From: Candidatus Heimdallarchaeota archaeon
Lineage (GTDB): Archaea; Asgardarchaeota; Heimdallarchaeia; Heimdallarchaeales; Heimdallarchaeaceae
Direction: 5' to 3'
Assembly (NCBI GenBank): GCA_016839945.1
Contig: JAEOTE010000033.1
Span: 1 to 46,766 of the forward strand
DNA length: 46,766 nucleotides
The notes beneath the pieces were generated by a model that was not told where the DNA came from, ran no database searches, and was given only the letters and a program-made list of their open reading frames with translations. Each line of letters starts with the position of its first letter. Position 1 is the first letter of the stretch. A program made the position numbers and the translations under genes. This document shows positions 1 to 8,012 of this stretch, one piece after another.

Positions 1-1266
1 CCAGATGATGGTTTTGTCAATCTACACTCTTTAATTTTGATTGTTAGTTTGATGTTTATAGTACAAATATCAGATGAAGCAGGAGTTTTTCAATTTCTAG
101 GTGTTCTAGCTATAAAACTATCAAGAGGAAAACCACTATTTCTTATGTCAATACTTTGCATAATTTCTGTTATTTTTTCTTCTTTAATTAACAACATACT
201 TACTGTAATGATACTGATTCCTTTAACAATAACTATTTCGCGAATTCTAAATATTGATCCTACACCATATATTCTGACAGAAGCCATTATGGTAAATGTT
301 GGAGGAACATTCTTCTCTATTTCATCAATCCCAAACATATTAATTGTTACAGAAACTAATATAGGTTTTAATGAATTTTTTATAAATGTTGGCTTATTTT
401 CATTGGTTACTGCAGGCATTACTATTGGTTTCTTCATATTTCTTTACTCTCGAGAATTAAGGGAACCAGGAAAACGATGGATTTCAACATTAGAGGAATT
501 CAATGTGTGGAACTTTGTTCAAAGTAGGAGATTATTATATGCCTCAATAAGTTCTTTAGTAATTTTAATGCTAGCATTTATTGTGATCCCTTCTAACATT
601 ATTCCTCCTAGCATAATTGCTCTTTCAATAGCTATGATTTTGACAATTTTCAGTTCTTTTAGTGGTTTAAAACCAAAAGAAATAATGCAAAAATTTGATA
701 TAGAGCTTCTGCTCTATCTGTTAGGTATCTTTGTAATAGCTGGTGCTTTAGAGGTAGTAGGGATTATTGAAATTATAGGTAACATTCTCAAAAATATTGG
801 AGCTAATAATCCTATATTTCAATTAATTCTTATTGTCTGGGTTTCTGCATTTCTTAGTTCTTTGATTGATAATATTCCAATTACTAAAGTGCTAATTCCT
901 ATCGTGGGAATTATGTCAACAGATAACAGCTATTTCTATGCTTTATCAATTGGAGCAAATTGGGGTGATAATTTGACTCCTTTGGGAGATAATATCTTGG
1001 TTTTGAATATTGCTGAACAAAATAAAAGACCGATAAAAATCAAAACATTTTGGAAAATAGGTTTTACAACAACCATAATTCAATTAATTTTTGGAACACT
1101 TTACTTTACACTATTTTCCACAGACACCTATTTGATTGGTTTAATCATTCTATCAGCTATTTTGCTGATACTTGGAATAGTTTTTATATTTTCAAAGTAT
1201 GGTACTGAACAGATAAAATCATATTTGAATAAATCAATAAATAAGTTTAGATCTTTAATTATATAA
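1..1266 (+). CDS. ArsB/NhaD-type (ion transporter superfamily) permease, 5' truncated by the window
   Basis: The reading frame is open from base 1, so the N-terminus lies outside the window; the first in-frame start codon (TTG, 37) is inside a membrane segment and is not the real start. About ten hydrophobic segments are visible. Two pseudo-repeats carry the family's paired re-entrant motifs: SLINNILTVMILIPL followed by VGGTFFSISSIPNIL in the first half, and SLIDNIPITKVLIPIVG followed by GANWGDNLTPLGDN in the second. In the ArsB/NhaD/SLC13-like superfamily these Asn- and Gly-rich hairpins line the substrate path. Members move arsenite, Na+/H+ or organic anions; the substrate cannot be told here, and no arsenic genes are adjacent. 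The stop lies 14 bp ahead of the next gene, so the two may be co-transcribed. Confidence 0.85.
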   Translation, partial: PDDGFVNLHSLILIVSLMFIVQISDEAGVFQFLGVLAIKLSRGKPLFLMSILCIISVIFSSLINNILTVMILIPLTITISRILNIDPTPYILTEAIMVNVGGTFFSISSIPNILIVTETNIGFNEFFINVGLFSLVTAGITIGFFIFLYSRELREPGKRWISTLEEFNVWNFVQSRRLLYASISSLVILMLAFIVIPSNIIPPSIIALSIAMILTIFSSFSGLKPKEIMQKFDIELLLYLLGIFVIAGALEVVGIIEIIGNILKNIGANNPIFQLILIVWVSAFLSSLIDNIPITKVLIPIVGIMSTDNSYFYALSIGANWGDNLTPLGDNILVLNIAEQNKRPIKIKTFWKIGFTTTIIQLIFGTLYFTLFSTDTYLIGLIILSAILLILGIVFIFSKYGTEQIKSYLNKSINKFRSLII

Positions 1267-1280
1267 CAATGTGAGTAAAA

Positions 1281-2966
1281 ATGGTATTAAAAACAATAGA
1301 AAGAATTAAACGAGCACTTCCAGAGGTTGAACATATAGTTATGTTCTATAACGATGGAACAGTTTATCAAACAACTTTCGAACAATTTGAGGAATCAGTG
1401 AATATCCCAAAAGTTGGAGATAATCTTTCAGAAATTCTTTCAGACTTCAGAGAATTGTATGATTTATCTAATTATAAATTTCAAAAGTATAATCAAATTC
1501 TTTTTGATACAGATGATATTGATATTCTTATACTTAAGATAGGGGAAAATACCAATTTAGCATTATTCTTCAGAAAAACAAAAGAAGAAGGAGAATTACA
1601 CATAGATTCTATACAAAGATACATAGCTAAGATTGGAAGATTAATTGATATTGGTAGAATTGATTTAATAGAAAAAGAAATCAAAAGTAAAGAAAAGACA
1701 CTAAAAGAATTATATGTGCAGATACAAGAAAAATTGGAAAAACAGAAAGAGCTCAACGTACTTTTAGGCGCTTCCTTTGATGAATTCAGGAGTTTAGAAA
1801 AAATTGAAAATGAAATTGAAGAGATAACATCCAACATAGATAAGACAGAACTAGAGTTCAAGCAAAAGGAAGATGAAATCTCAAAACTTGAAGAAAAAAC
1901 TTCTTCAGAAGAAGAGAGAAAGAATCTTGTTAATAAAGAACTTAGATTAAAAAGAGAGAATGAAAAAGAATTTGCGAAAAGGCTTAAAGAGAAATATGGA
2001 AAGAAAGAAGAATTAGAAAGTGTTGTTGAAGAAGAGAAAGAAGAAGAGAAACTTACTGAAATAGCAAATGAAATAGAAGAATTAGAAAGAGATATAGAAA
2101 TTGCTAAACAAAAAGTTATCGAAAAGGAAGAAGAACGTGAGAATTTAAAGAAAAAACTAGAAGAGGATAGAAATAGGGTCATTTCAGCAAATGAGGAGAA
2201 AGAGAGGAAGAAAAAAACTATTCAAGAATTATACAAAGAATTAGAAGAGAAACTAGAAAAACAGAAGAATCTAAAGGATGAAGTTCACATAAGAGAACAT
2301 GTAGACAAAATAGCTGAAGTAGAAAAAGAAATTCATGATTTGAAAGAGCAAATTAAACAATTTGAGCAGAAGGTCGATGAAAATAAACAAGAAATAAAAG
2401 AGATAGAATCAAAAATTGAAGATATAGAGAAACAGATTAGCAAATATGAGAAAAATAGAAGAGACATAGAAAGTGACTTTGAAGATTTAAGATGTACAGA
2501 CGATGAGAATCAAGAAAAACTGGATGAATTGCAGATTGAATTAAAACAAGAGACAGATGAGAAAAAGAGAAAAAAAATAGAAAAAGAAATTGAAAAATTA
2601 GAAAGTGAAATTAACCAATGTAAAGATATTATGGATAAATATCTTGACGAGATCGAGAAGAGTAAAGAAACATTATTAGATTTGAATAATAAGATGGAAA
2701 GCGAGAAAAACAGATTAGAAAGAGCTCAGAAAGAGCTTGATTTAAAGAATAAACAATTAGAAACAATGCATAAAGAATTAGAGGTTGAGGTAGAAATTCT
2801 AAAAACATTGACTTCTTATATTGAAAAAGATGATGATTTTAAGAAAGCAGCTAAAATTTCAAGAGAAACTGAAGAATTAGATTCTGAGATTAAGAAAGTA
2901 AAAGCTGAAATTAACAAGAAAACTAAGGAATTGGATGAGTTAAAGGAAAAAATAGATGAAACATAA
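1281..2966 (+). CDS. Roadblock/LC7-like domain fused to a long coiled coil
   Basis: 561 residues. Residues 1-115 follow a Roadblock/longin-like pattern: helix (IERIKRALPEVEH), beta hairpin with a DG turn (IVMFYNDGTVYQTTF), helix (LSEILSDFRELYD), then three strands (YNQILFDT, IDILILKIG, TNLALFFRK) and a closing helix (IDSIQRYIAKIG). From about 120 to the end the protein is almost entirely Lys/Glu/Leu heptads, a long coiled coil. Roadblock domains bind small GTPases or motor complexes in eukaryotes and are abundant in Asgard archaea (family knowledge). A role as a GTPase-linked scaffold is inference. The fold is assigned from the pattern of hydrophobic residues, not from a profile search. The ATG is preceded by GTGAG. 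A 16-bp palindrome and a T-tract follow the stop. Confidence 0.75.
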   Translation: MVLKTIERIKRALPEVEHIVMFYNDGTVYQTTFEQFEESVNIPKVGDNLSEILSDFRELYDLSNYKFQKYNQILFDTDDIDILILKIGENTNLALFFRKTKEEGELHIDSIQRYIAKIGRLIDIGRIDLIEKEIKSKEKTLKELYVQIQEKLEKQKELNVLLGASFDEFRSLEKIENEIEEITSNIDKTELEFKQKEDEISKLEEKTSSEEERKNLVNKELRLKRENEKEFAKRLKEKYGKKEELESVVEEEKEEEKLTEIANEIEELERDIEIAKQKVIEKEEERENLKKKLEEDRNRVISANEEKERKKKTIQELYKELEEKLEKQKNLKDEVHIREHVDKIAEVEKEIHDLKEQIKQFEQKVDENKQEIKEIESKIEDIEKQISKYEKNRRDIESDFEDLRCTDDENQEKLDELQIELKQETDEKKRKKIEKEIEKLESEINQCKDIMDKYLDEIEKSKETLLDLNNKMESEKNRLERAQKELDLKNKQLETMHKELEVEVEILKTLTSYIEKDDDFKKAAKISRETEELDSEIKKVKAEINKKTKELDELKEKIDET

Positions 2967-2998
2967 CTATTGAACATAAGAATAAAAAAGCATTTATT

Positions 2999-3014
2999 CT
3001 TTTATTAATAAAAG
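2999..3014. repeat. Perfect 16-bp palindrome downstream of the coiled-coil gene
   Basis: CTTTTATTAATAAAAG is its own reverse complement. It lies 33 bp after the stop at 2966 and about 30 bp before a T-tract, so it may be part of the 3' end of the transcript. It could also be chance in AT-rich DNA. Confidence 0.5.
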
Positions 3015-3042
3015 GAAAAATACAATTAAAACTAAAGAGAAA

Positions 3043-3059
3043 TTTTTTTTATTTTTTTT
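3043..3059 (+). terminator. T-tract terminator after the Roadblock-like gene
   Basis: Two runs of eight T split by one A lie 76 bp after the stop codon. Archaeal RNA polymerase terminates at T-runs of this kind without needing a hairpin. Confidence 0.6.
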
Positions 3060-3087
3060 CATAAATACACATTCCTTAAAATGATAT

Positions 3088-3165
3088 TTGTAATCATTTA
3101 AGATTCAAATTACTTGGGATTCTCCGGATTCATAATAAGATTTTCGTATCAGATTGTAATCATTT
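3088..3165. promoter_or_regulatory. Direct repeat TTGTAATCATTT (two copies) upstream of the mttB-like gene
   Basis: The 12-mer TTGTAATCATTT occurs at 3088-3099 and again at 3154-3165, 66 bp apart, in the longest intergenic gap of the window (2967-3230). Both copies lie upstream of the TATA-like sequences at 3181-3203. Their position would suit a regulator binding site; this is inference. Confidence 0.4.
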
Positions 3166-3180
3166 TTTAGGGAAATTATT

Positions 3181-3203
3181 ATATTTAAGATAATTATTTA
3201 AAG
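3181..3203 (+). promoter_or_regulatory. TATA-box region for the mttB-like gene
   Basis: Two TATA-like cores are present, ATATTTAAG at 3181-3189 and ATTATTTAAAG at 3193-3203. Either would place transcription start roughly 5-20 bases ahead of the ATG at 3231. Confidence 0.5.
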
Positions 3204-3230
3204 CTAAAATAGAGAATTGAGTGTTATCTA

Positions 3231-4679
3231 ATGAGACCAATTATCACCATACTTGAAGAAGATTTGAAAGAAAAAGTTGTTGCAGAAGCTATAGAAATAC
3301 TAGAGGAGATAGGTTTTTTTGTTGAAAATCAAGAAGCTGTTGAAATTCTACAAAAAGAGGGGATCAGTGTAGATATTGAAAAAAGAAGAGCTAAACTACC
3401 AGCTGATCTTATTAAAAAGTCACTCAAAACAGCTCCTTCTTCAATTTCCTTGTATAATAGAGAAGGAGTGCAGGTTGCTCAACTAGAGGGAAATAACGTT
3501 TGTTTTGATCCTGGCTCAGCTGCTCTGAATGTATTGGATCCGGATACAAATGAAATACGAACTGCAGTTACAAAGGATTTTATCGATTTTACAAAAGTTG
3601 TTGAGCAGTTAGAATACATACATGCTCAAAGTACGGCTATTATTTGTTCTGACGTTCCTGAAGAGGTTGGTGACAGATATCGTCTTTATCTAGCTCTTAT
3701 CTATTCTAAGAAACCCATAGTTACTGGTACTTTTGCAAAAGAATCTTTTGATGTTATGAAAGATATGCTTGTTGCAATTAGAGGTAGTGAAGATGAATTA
3801 AGAAAGAAACCACTGGCTATTTTCGATGCATGTCCTTCTCCTCCTTTGAAGTGGAGTGATCTTACTTGTCAGAGTATTATTGATTGTGCAAAATATGGGA
3901 TACCTTCAGAGTTTGTTTCAATGCCTATGACTGGGGCAAATGCTCCTGTTACAATTCTTGGAGCAATTGTTCAACATGCAGCTGAAACATTAGCAGGCTT
4001 AGTTATTACACAACTCGTTTCACCAAGTGCACCAGTAATCTGGGGAGGTTCTCCCGCAGCTTTTGATATGAGAAAAGGAACAACTCCAATGGGTTCTATT
4101 GGAACAATGATGATTGACATTGGTTATGCTGAAATTGGGAAATATCTGAACCTACCAACACATGCATATTTGGGTATGTCAGACACTAAAATCCTTGATA
4201 CTCAGACTGGATTTGAATCTGGTATGGGGGCATTACTTGCAGGTGTTAAAGGGATAAATATGATTTCTGGAGCAGGTATGATCGATTTCGAAACTACACA
4301 AAGTATCCAGAAGGTAGTGATAGATAACGAGATCTGTGGAATGATTTACAAATTCTTAGAAGGGATTAACCAAAGAGATGATCCTATTGCAAAAAATCTC
4401 TTAATTGATTTGGAAGAAAAGACACATTTGTTATCACATGATCATACACTGAAATGGTTTAGAGAAGAACATTATATTCCAAGTATGGTTGTAGACAGAG
4501 CTACTACAGAGGAATGGATTAACAAAGGTAGGAAATCAATTGGAGATAGAGCAAAAGAAAGAGCTCAAAAACTATTAGAAAAATATCCTGGAGTAACACT
4601 TGACAAAGATATTATCGATAATCTGTCAGATATAATGAAATACGGAAACATAGATTTCAAGACAAAATTGGATCTTTAA
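3231..4679 (+). CDS. Trimethylamine methyltransferase (MttB)-family corrinoid-dependent methyltransferase, non-pyrrolysine type
   Basis: 482 residues, full length for the MttB/MtgB superfamily (TIM-barrel methyltransferases that pass a methyl group from a quaternary or tertiary amine to a corrinoid protein). Visible family features are the N-terminal helical LEEIGFFVENQEAVEIL segment, the PLKWSDLTCQSIIDCAKYG and WGGSPAAFDMRKGT motifs, and the C-terminal MSDTKILDTQTGFESGMGAL plus NMISGAGMID block. There is no in-frame TAG, so it is not a pyrrolysine-containing MttB; characterised relatives of that kind use betaines such as glycine betaine. The substrate is unknown. No cognate corrinoid protein or corrinoid:cofactor methyltransferase is seen in the window. 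The gene stands alone with its own TATA region. Confidence 0.88.
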   Translation: MRPIITILEEDLKEKVVAEAIEILEEIGFFVENQEAVEILQKEGISVDIEKRRAKLPADLIKKSLKTAPSSISLYNREGVQVAQLEGNNVCFDPGSAALNVLDPDTNEIRTAVTKDFIDFTKVVEQLEYIHAQSTAIICSDVPEEVGDRYRLYLALIYSKKPIVTGTFAKESFDVMKDMLVAIRGSEDELRKKPLAIFDACPSPPLKWSDLTCQSIIDCAKYGIPSEFVSMPMTGANAPVTILGAIVQHAAETLAGLVITQLVSPSAPVIWGGSPAAFDMRKGTTPMGSIGTMMIDIGYAEIGKYLNLPTHAYLGMSDTKILDTQTGFESGMGALLAGVKGINMISGAGMIDFETTQSIQKVVIDNEICGMIYKFLEGINQRDDPIAKNLLIDLEEKTHLLSHDHTLKWFREEHYIPSMVVDRATTEEWINKGRKSIGDRAKERAQKLLEKYPGVTLDKDIIDNLSDIMKYGNIDFKTKLDL

Positions 4680-4715
4680 GATTTCTATAACAATTGGTAA
4701 TGCAAAGGGTAAGAA

Positions 4716-4726
4716 TTTTATATAAT
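4716..4726 (+). promoter_or_regulatory. TATA box of the beta-helix surface protein gene
   Basis: TTTTATATAAT is centred about 26 bases ahead of the GTG at 4747 and 35 ahead of the ATG at 4756, giving a transcript with little or no leader. Confidence 0.55.
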
Positions 4727-4755
4727 ATGACCATAAGAGTATTCTTGTGGAAATT

Positions 4756-6639
4756 ATGAATTATAAAAATAACAAAAACAGACTATTATCATTTTTACAC
4801 CTATTCTTGATAATTACAGCTCTATTGATTTTCAGTTTTCAGTCCACTGCTAAACTAGACTCAGGAGCGGTGTATAATCTTCCTAACTATACTACAAGTG
4901 TTCCCTTGTATATAGATAATGATAGCGATCTTGCTGGAAACAGTTCAAGTGGTGCTGGTACTCCAAGCGATCCTTATGTAATTGAAGATCTAAGTATAAT
5001 AACTGCCGAGGATCATGGAATTTACATCAGTGGCACTACAAAGAATTTCATCATAAAAGATTGTTACATAGACGCTAACCTCTTTGGTATTTACATTTAT
5101 CAGGTAGCACAAAATACTGTTGAGATAGACAACAATATTCTCAACAGCAATTCTGGAGGACTTGCTCTTTTTGAAAATAACTATGCTAACATCACAAACA
5201 ATCTCTGCGAAAACAATACAGTTGTTGGAATTTATATTAATGAAGCTCACTATACTACTGTTAAAAACAATACTTGCAGAAATAATCCTGGAGTAGGAAT
5301 TTTTGGTGCTTACTGTGATCATAGCAATTTTATTGATAACATCAACTATAACAATGATCAGTATGGACTAAATCTCGATCATTCTGATGATTGTAATGTA
5401 ACAGAAAATACTTTCTATGATAATGGCTATTCAGGTATGTACTTACAATTTACAGTTTCATGTTCTATTTGGGACAATGAGTGTTACAATAATGGTTACC
5501 ATGGAATTTATGCAGATTCAGATGGAGGAACATCTATTACACTGAATAATATTCATGACAATACATTCAATGGTATTTTTGTTCGATCCTCAGATAGTAC
5601 TACAATTTCAAGCAACACAGTTAATGTAAATGGTGGAACTGGAATCTATCTTGATAGAGCTACTAATGCCATAGTTCAGAACAATATTGTTACAAACGAT
5701 GGTTTTCGTTTTTCAATGTCAGGTCTTGCTGATTATAGTGCATTGACTATTTCAAATAACATTGTTAATGGAAAACTACTAGGATTTAATTATGGTTTGA
5801 CTGGAACAACTATATCCAACAATTTCTTTGGTCAGTTGATTTTAGTTGATTGTGATGGGACTATAGTGAAGGATCTAACTATTCGAGACACTGATTATCC
5901 TCTATTTCTAATTGGATGTGATTCTGTTATTGTTGATAATTGTGATTTCAATTACAATATAGGGGGGAGTATAACAATTGAAGGAACAATGAATTGTACA
6001 ATTATGAATACAAAATGCAGTCATAATCAAGCAAAAGCAGGAATTTTTGCTGGTGGAGTAATGGATACTGTGTTCAAAAATGTTACAGCAAGTCACAATG
6101 ATTATGGGATGCAACTTGTTTCGAGTACAAACTTCACTATTCTTGATTGTACATTCAATATGAATAATTTTGCAGGTGCATTTCTTTCTGAAGGTGCATT
6201 TGGAAACATCATACATAATGGTTTTACCAATGGTGGCTCTGTAGGGCTTCACTTTATGAATTATGATGTTGTGAATATTACTCACAATCTTTTTGAAGGG
6301 AATACAGGTTATGCAATATTTCTAGACTCCTTATCCACTAATAGCTGGATACATCATAATGCCTTTATTTCCAACAATCTTGCAGGAACATCACAAGCAA
6401 GAGATGACACTGCAAATCTAAACATGTGGGATGATCCTTGGAGTATGGAAGGGAACTATTGGAATGACCATGTTAGCGGAAATTATACTCTTGATGGTAC
6501 ATGGAAAGTTAATGATACATATCCATTAGGTAGTATCCCTCCAGGTGTAAGTGAATTCAAGCAATACTCACTATATTTTGTACTTCTCCTTCCTGTCATT
6601 TTAATTTCTGCAGGTATCTACAGAAAGAGGAAGAAATAA
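4756..6639 (+). CDS. Membrane-anchored right-handed beta-helix (NosD-like / PbH1 repeat) surface protein
   Basis: 627 residues from ATG 4756 (GTG 4747 is an alternative in the same frame, three codons upstream). An N-terminal hydrophobic segment (FLHLFLIITALLIFSF) is a probable signal peptide. The motif GAGTPSDPYVIEDLSI, typical of archaeal NosD-like proteins, follows. From about residue 90 to 560 there are many short Asn-rich repeats (patterns such as N-I-x-x-N and GIYI, spaced about 22-24 residues), the signature of a parallel beta helix. The C-terminus has one membrane span (YFVLLLPVILISAGIY) and RKRKK, so the helix is displayed outside and anchored. Many N-x-S/T sites would suit N-glycosylation. 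Function is unknown; relatives include carbohydrate-binding or carbohydrate-cleaving proteins, but no catalytic residues could be assigned. Confidence 0.85.
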   Translation: MNYKNNKNRLLSFLHLFLIITALLIFSFQSTAKLDSGAVYNLPNYTTSVPLYIDNDSDLAGNSSSGAGTPSDPYVIEDLSIITAEDHGIYISGTTKNFIIKDCYIDANLFGIYIYQVAQNTVEIDNNILNSNSGGLALFENNYANITNNLCENNTVVGIYINEAHYTTVKNNTCRNNPGVGIFGAYCDHSNFIDNINYNNDQYGLNLDHSDDCNVTENTFYDNGYSGMYLQFTVSCSIWDNECYNNGYHGIYADSDGGTSITLNNIHDNTFNGIFVRSSDSTTISSNTVNVNGGTGIYLDRATNAIVQNNIVTNDGFRFSMSGLADYSALTISNNIVNGKLLGFNYGLTGTTISNNFFGQLILVDCDGTIVKDLTIRDTDYPLFLIGCDSVIVDNCDFNYNIGGSITIEGTMNCTIMNTKCSHNQAKAGIFAGGVMDTVFKNVTASHNDYGMQLVSSTNFTILDCTFNMNNFAGAFLSEGAFGNIIHNGFTNGGSVGLHFMNYDVVNITHNLFEGNTGYAIFLDSLSTNSWIHHNAFISNNLAGTSQARDDTANLNMWDDPWSMEGNYWNDHVSGNYTLDGTWKVNDTYPLGSIPPGVSEFKQYSLYFVLLLPVILISAGIYRKRKK

Positions 6640-6646
6640 TCTCTTT

Positions 6647-6678
6647 CTATTTTTCTTTTTTCTCCCTGATTTTTTTTC
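6647..6678 (+). terminator. T-rich terminator after the beta-helix gene
   Basis: Pyrimidine-rich stretch with several T-runs, the longest being eight T at 6671-6678, starting within 10 bases of the stop codon. Confidence 0.55.
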
Positions 6679-6735
6679 ATAGTATAATCGCAATTTACAT
6701 AAATAGATGAAATTTCTACTTACTGGGAACTGCTA

Positions 6736-7737
6736 ATGGATCAAGAGTATGTAACTAACAATATGCACCCTTTCTTTAAGACTATTCAAAGAAAGTATAC
6801 CGGACCAGTTTTTGATGCTCACACACATCTTGGTTCAGTCAAAGAAGTCAGAACAATGGTAAAATACGAGAAAAGATTCAATGTTAAGAAGATCTTTGGC
6901 ATAGTAAGAGATTATGAAAACAGAAAGAAACTAGAGAAAGCATTCCCAGATTTGTTTGTTTATGCCACTTTCTTATCAATCAGAGAAGCTTTACAAGGAG
7001 ATACGAAAAGTTCTCTTGATTTCTTAGAAAAAGCATATGAACAAGGTTTTACTATAGGAAAACTTTGGTTCTCTCCAAGATGGGTGAACTACTTTAAATC
7101 GGAAAATTTCAAGATTAAATTCCGTCCTCAAGATGTTCATTTAAATGACCCCCAACTTGAACCACTTTTTTCAATGTTGGAGGACTTACGATTTACATTA
7201 CTTATTCATGTAAGCGATCCTGATATTCTCTATGAGAAAAATTACCAACCCCCTAGTAAATATGGTGTAAAGAAGGATCATATTGATGCTTTTAAAAATA
7301 TATTAGAAACATACCCAAAACTCAAAATCATTGGAGCTCATATGGCAAGTCAACCAGAAAATCTCAAACAATTGGATAAATGGTTGGATAAATATCCTAA
7401 TCTTCATGTGGACACAGGTTCTGCAAAATGGATGGTGAGGGAATTTGCTTACAAAAAAGAAGAAGTAATTAAATTCTTTAAAAAACACAAAAATCGTATT
7501 TTATTTGGTACTGATTTTGTTGCAGGAAGAAAAGATAGGGAACCTATTCCTGGTTATTATGTTAACCGTTTTCTTAGTTTTCAAGCTTTATTTGAAACAG
7601 ATGTAGAATCACTCCAGTTACCAATACCAGACCCTGAAAACGACAATAACACAAAAATAAATGGACTTGACTTATCATTAGATATTCTATCAAAAATATA
7701 TTGGGAAAATAGTGAGAAACTATTTCTATCAAAATAA
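6736..7737 (+). CDS. Amidohydrolase-family (amidohydrolase_2) metal-dependent hydrolase
   Basis: 333 residues, normal length for the family. The TIM-barrel metal site is readable: D27-A-H29-T-H31 at the end of strand 1, H158 (LLIHVSD), H202 (IIGAHMAS) and D260 (LFGTDF). These match the HxH...H...H...D pattern of PF04909 proteins, which include decarboxylases and C-N or C-O hydrolases acting on small substrates. The substrate cannot be predicted. A segment around 285-315 with charged, Asn-rich sequence (PDPENDNNTK) looks like a surface loop. A TATA-like ACATAAATAG (6697-6706) lies about 35 bases upstream of the ATG. The gene is not tightly linked to a neighbour. Confidence 0.82.
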   Translation: MDQEYVTNNMHPFFKTIQRKYTGPVFDAHTHLGSVKEVRTMVKYEKRFNVKKIFGIVRDYENRKKLEKAFPDLFVYATFLSIREALQGDTKSSLDFLEKAYEQGFTIGKLWFSPRWVNYFKSENFKIKFRPQDVHLNDPQLEPLFSMLEDLRFTLLIHVSDPDILYEKNYQPPSKYGVKKDHIDAFKNILETYPKLKIIGAHMASQPENLKQLDKWLDKYPNLHVDTGSAKWMVREFAYKKEEVIKFFKKHKNRILFGTDFVAGRKDREPIPGYYVNRFLSFQALFETDVESLQLPIPDPENDNNTKINGLDLSLDILSKIYWENSEKLFLSK

Positions 7738-7750
7738 ATACACCTAATAC

Positions 7751-7760
7751 CTTTTTATAT
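7751..7760 (+). promoter_or_regulatory. TATA box for the small helical protein gene
   Basis: CTTTTTATAT lies about 36 bases ahead of the ATG at 7793, predicting transcription start near 7783. A GAGTGAT Shine-Dalgarno-like site (7783-7789) sits just before the ATG. Confidence 0.5.
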
Positions 7761-7792
7761 GTAAAATTAGAGATATTATATTGAGTGATTTT

Positions 7793-7966
7793 ATGCCAGT
7801 TGGAGAATTTCGAGAAGATAAGTATGAGCTAACTGATTTAAGCTCTGCAAATATTGAGGGAATAGGGTTATACATAAATTTCATTGTACAGAAATTAGAT
7901 GAGCTAATTGTGGCTTTCAATGACTTAGAGAGAAAAGTTATAGAGATGGAAAAGAGTATAAAATAG
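7793..7966 (+). CDS. Small coiled-coil protein of unknown function (57 aa)
   Basis: Not recognised. The ATG at 7793 is preferred over the in-frame TTG at 7781 because GAGTGAT is placed as a ribosome binding site immediately before it. The last 38 residues (from GIGLYINFIVQKLDELIV onward) form one amphipathic helix with heptad spacing, suggesting an oligomerising protein. A good TATA box and a downstream T-rich tract support a real transcription unit. It is convergent with the ABC exporter genes. The overlapping minus-strand frame has no such signals. Confidence 0.55.
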   Translation: MPVGEFREDKYELTDLSSANIEGIGLYINFIVQKLDELIVAFNDLERKVIEMEKSIK

Positions 7967-7993
7967 CTCATCATTATTTCTTAAGATGAAAAC

Positions 7994-8012
7994 TTTTTTC
8001 CTTATTTTTCTT
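7994..8012 (+). terminator. T-rich terminator between convergent genes
   Basis: CTTTTTTCCTTATTTTTCTT follows the 57-aa gene by about 28 bases and runs into the 3' end of the opposing ABC gene. Confidence 0.45.

Noticed and set aside
1493..2182. Long minus-strand open frame inside the Roadblock-like coiled-coil gene
   Set aside because: Ser/Phe-rich translation typical of the antisense of a Lys/Glu-rich coiled coil; no promoter or ribosome binding site.
3231..4679. Pyrrolysine-containing MttB
   Set aside because: The frame contains no internal TAG codon and the protein is full length without one.
5908..6285. Minus-strand open frame of 125 codons within the beta-helix gene
   Set aside because: Shadow of a repetitive Asn-rich gene; composition (many Cys, His and Ile) is not protein-like and no start signals are seen.
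7744..7974. Minus-strand frame of 76 codons overlapping the 57-aa gene
   Set aside because: The plus-strand gene has TATA box, ribosome binding site and terminator; the minus-strand frame has none.
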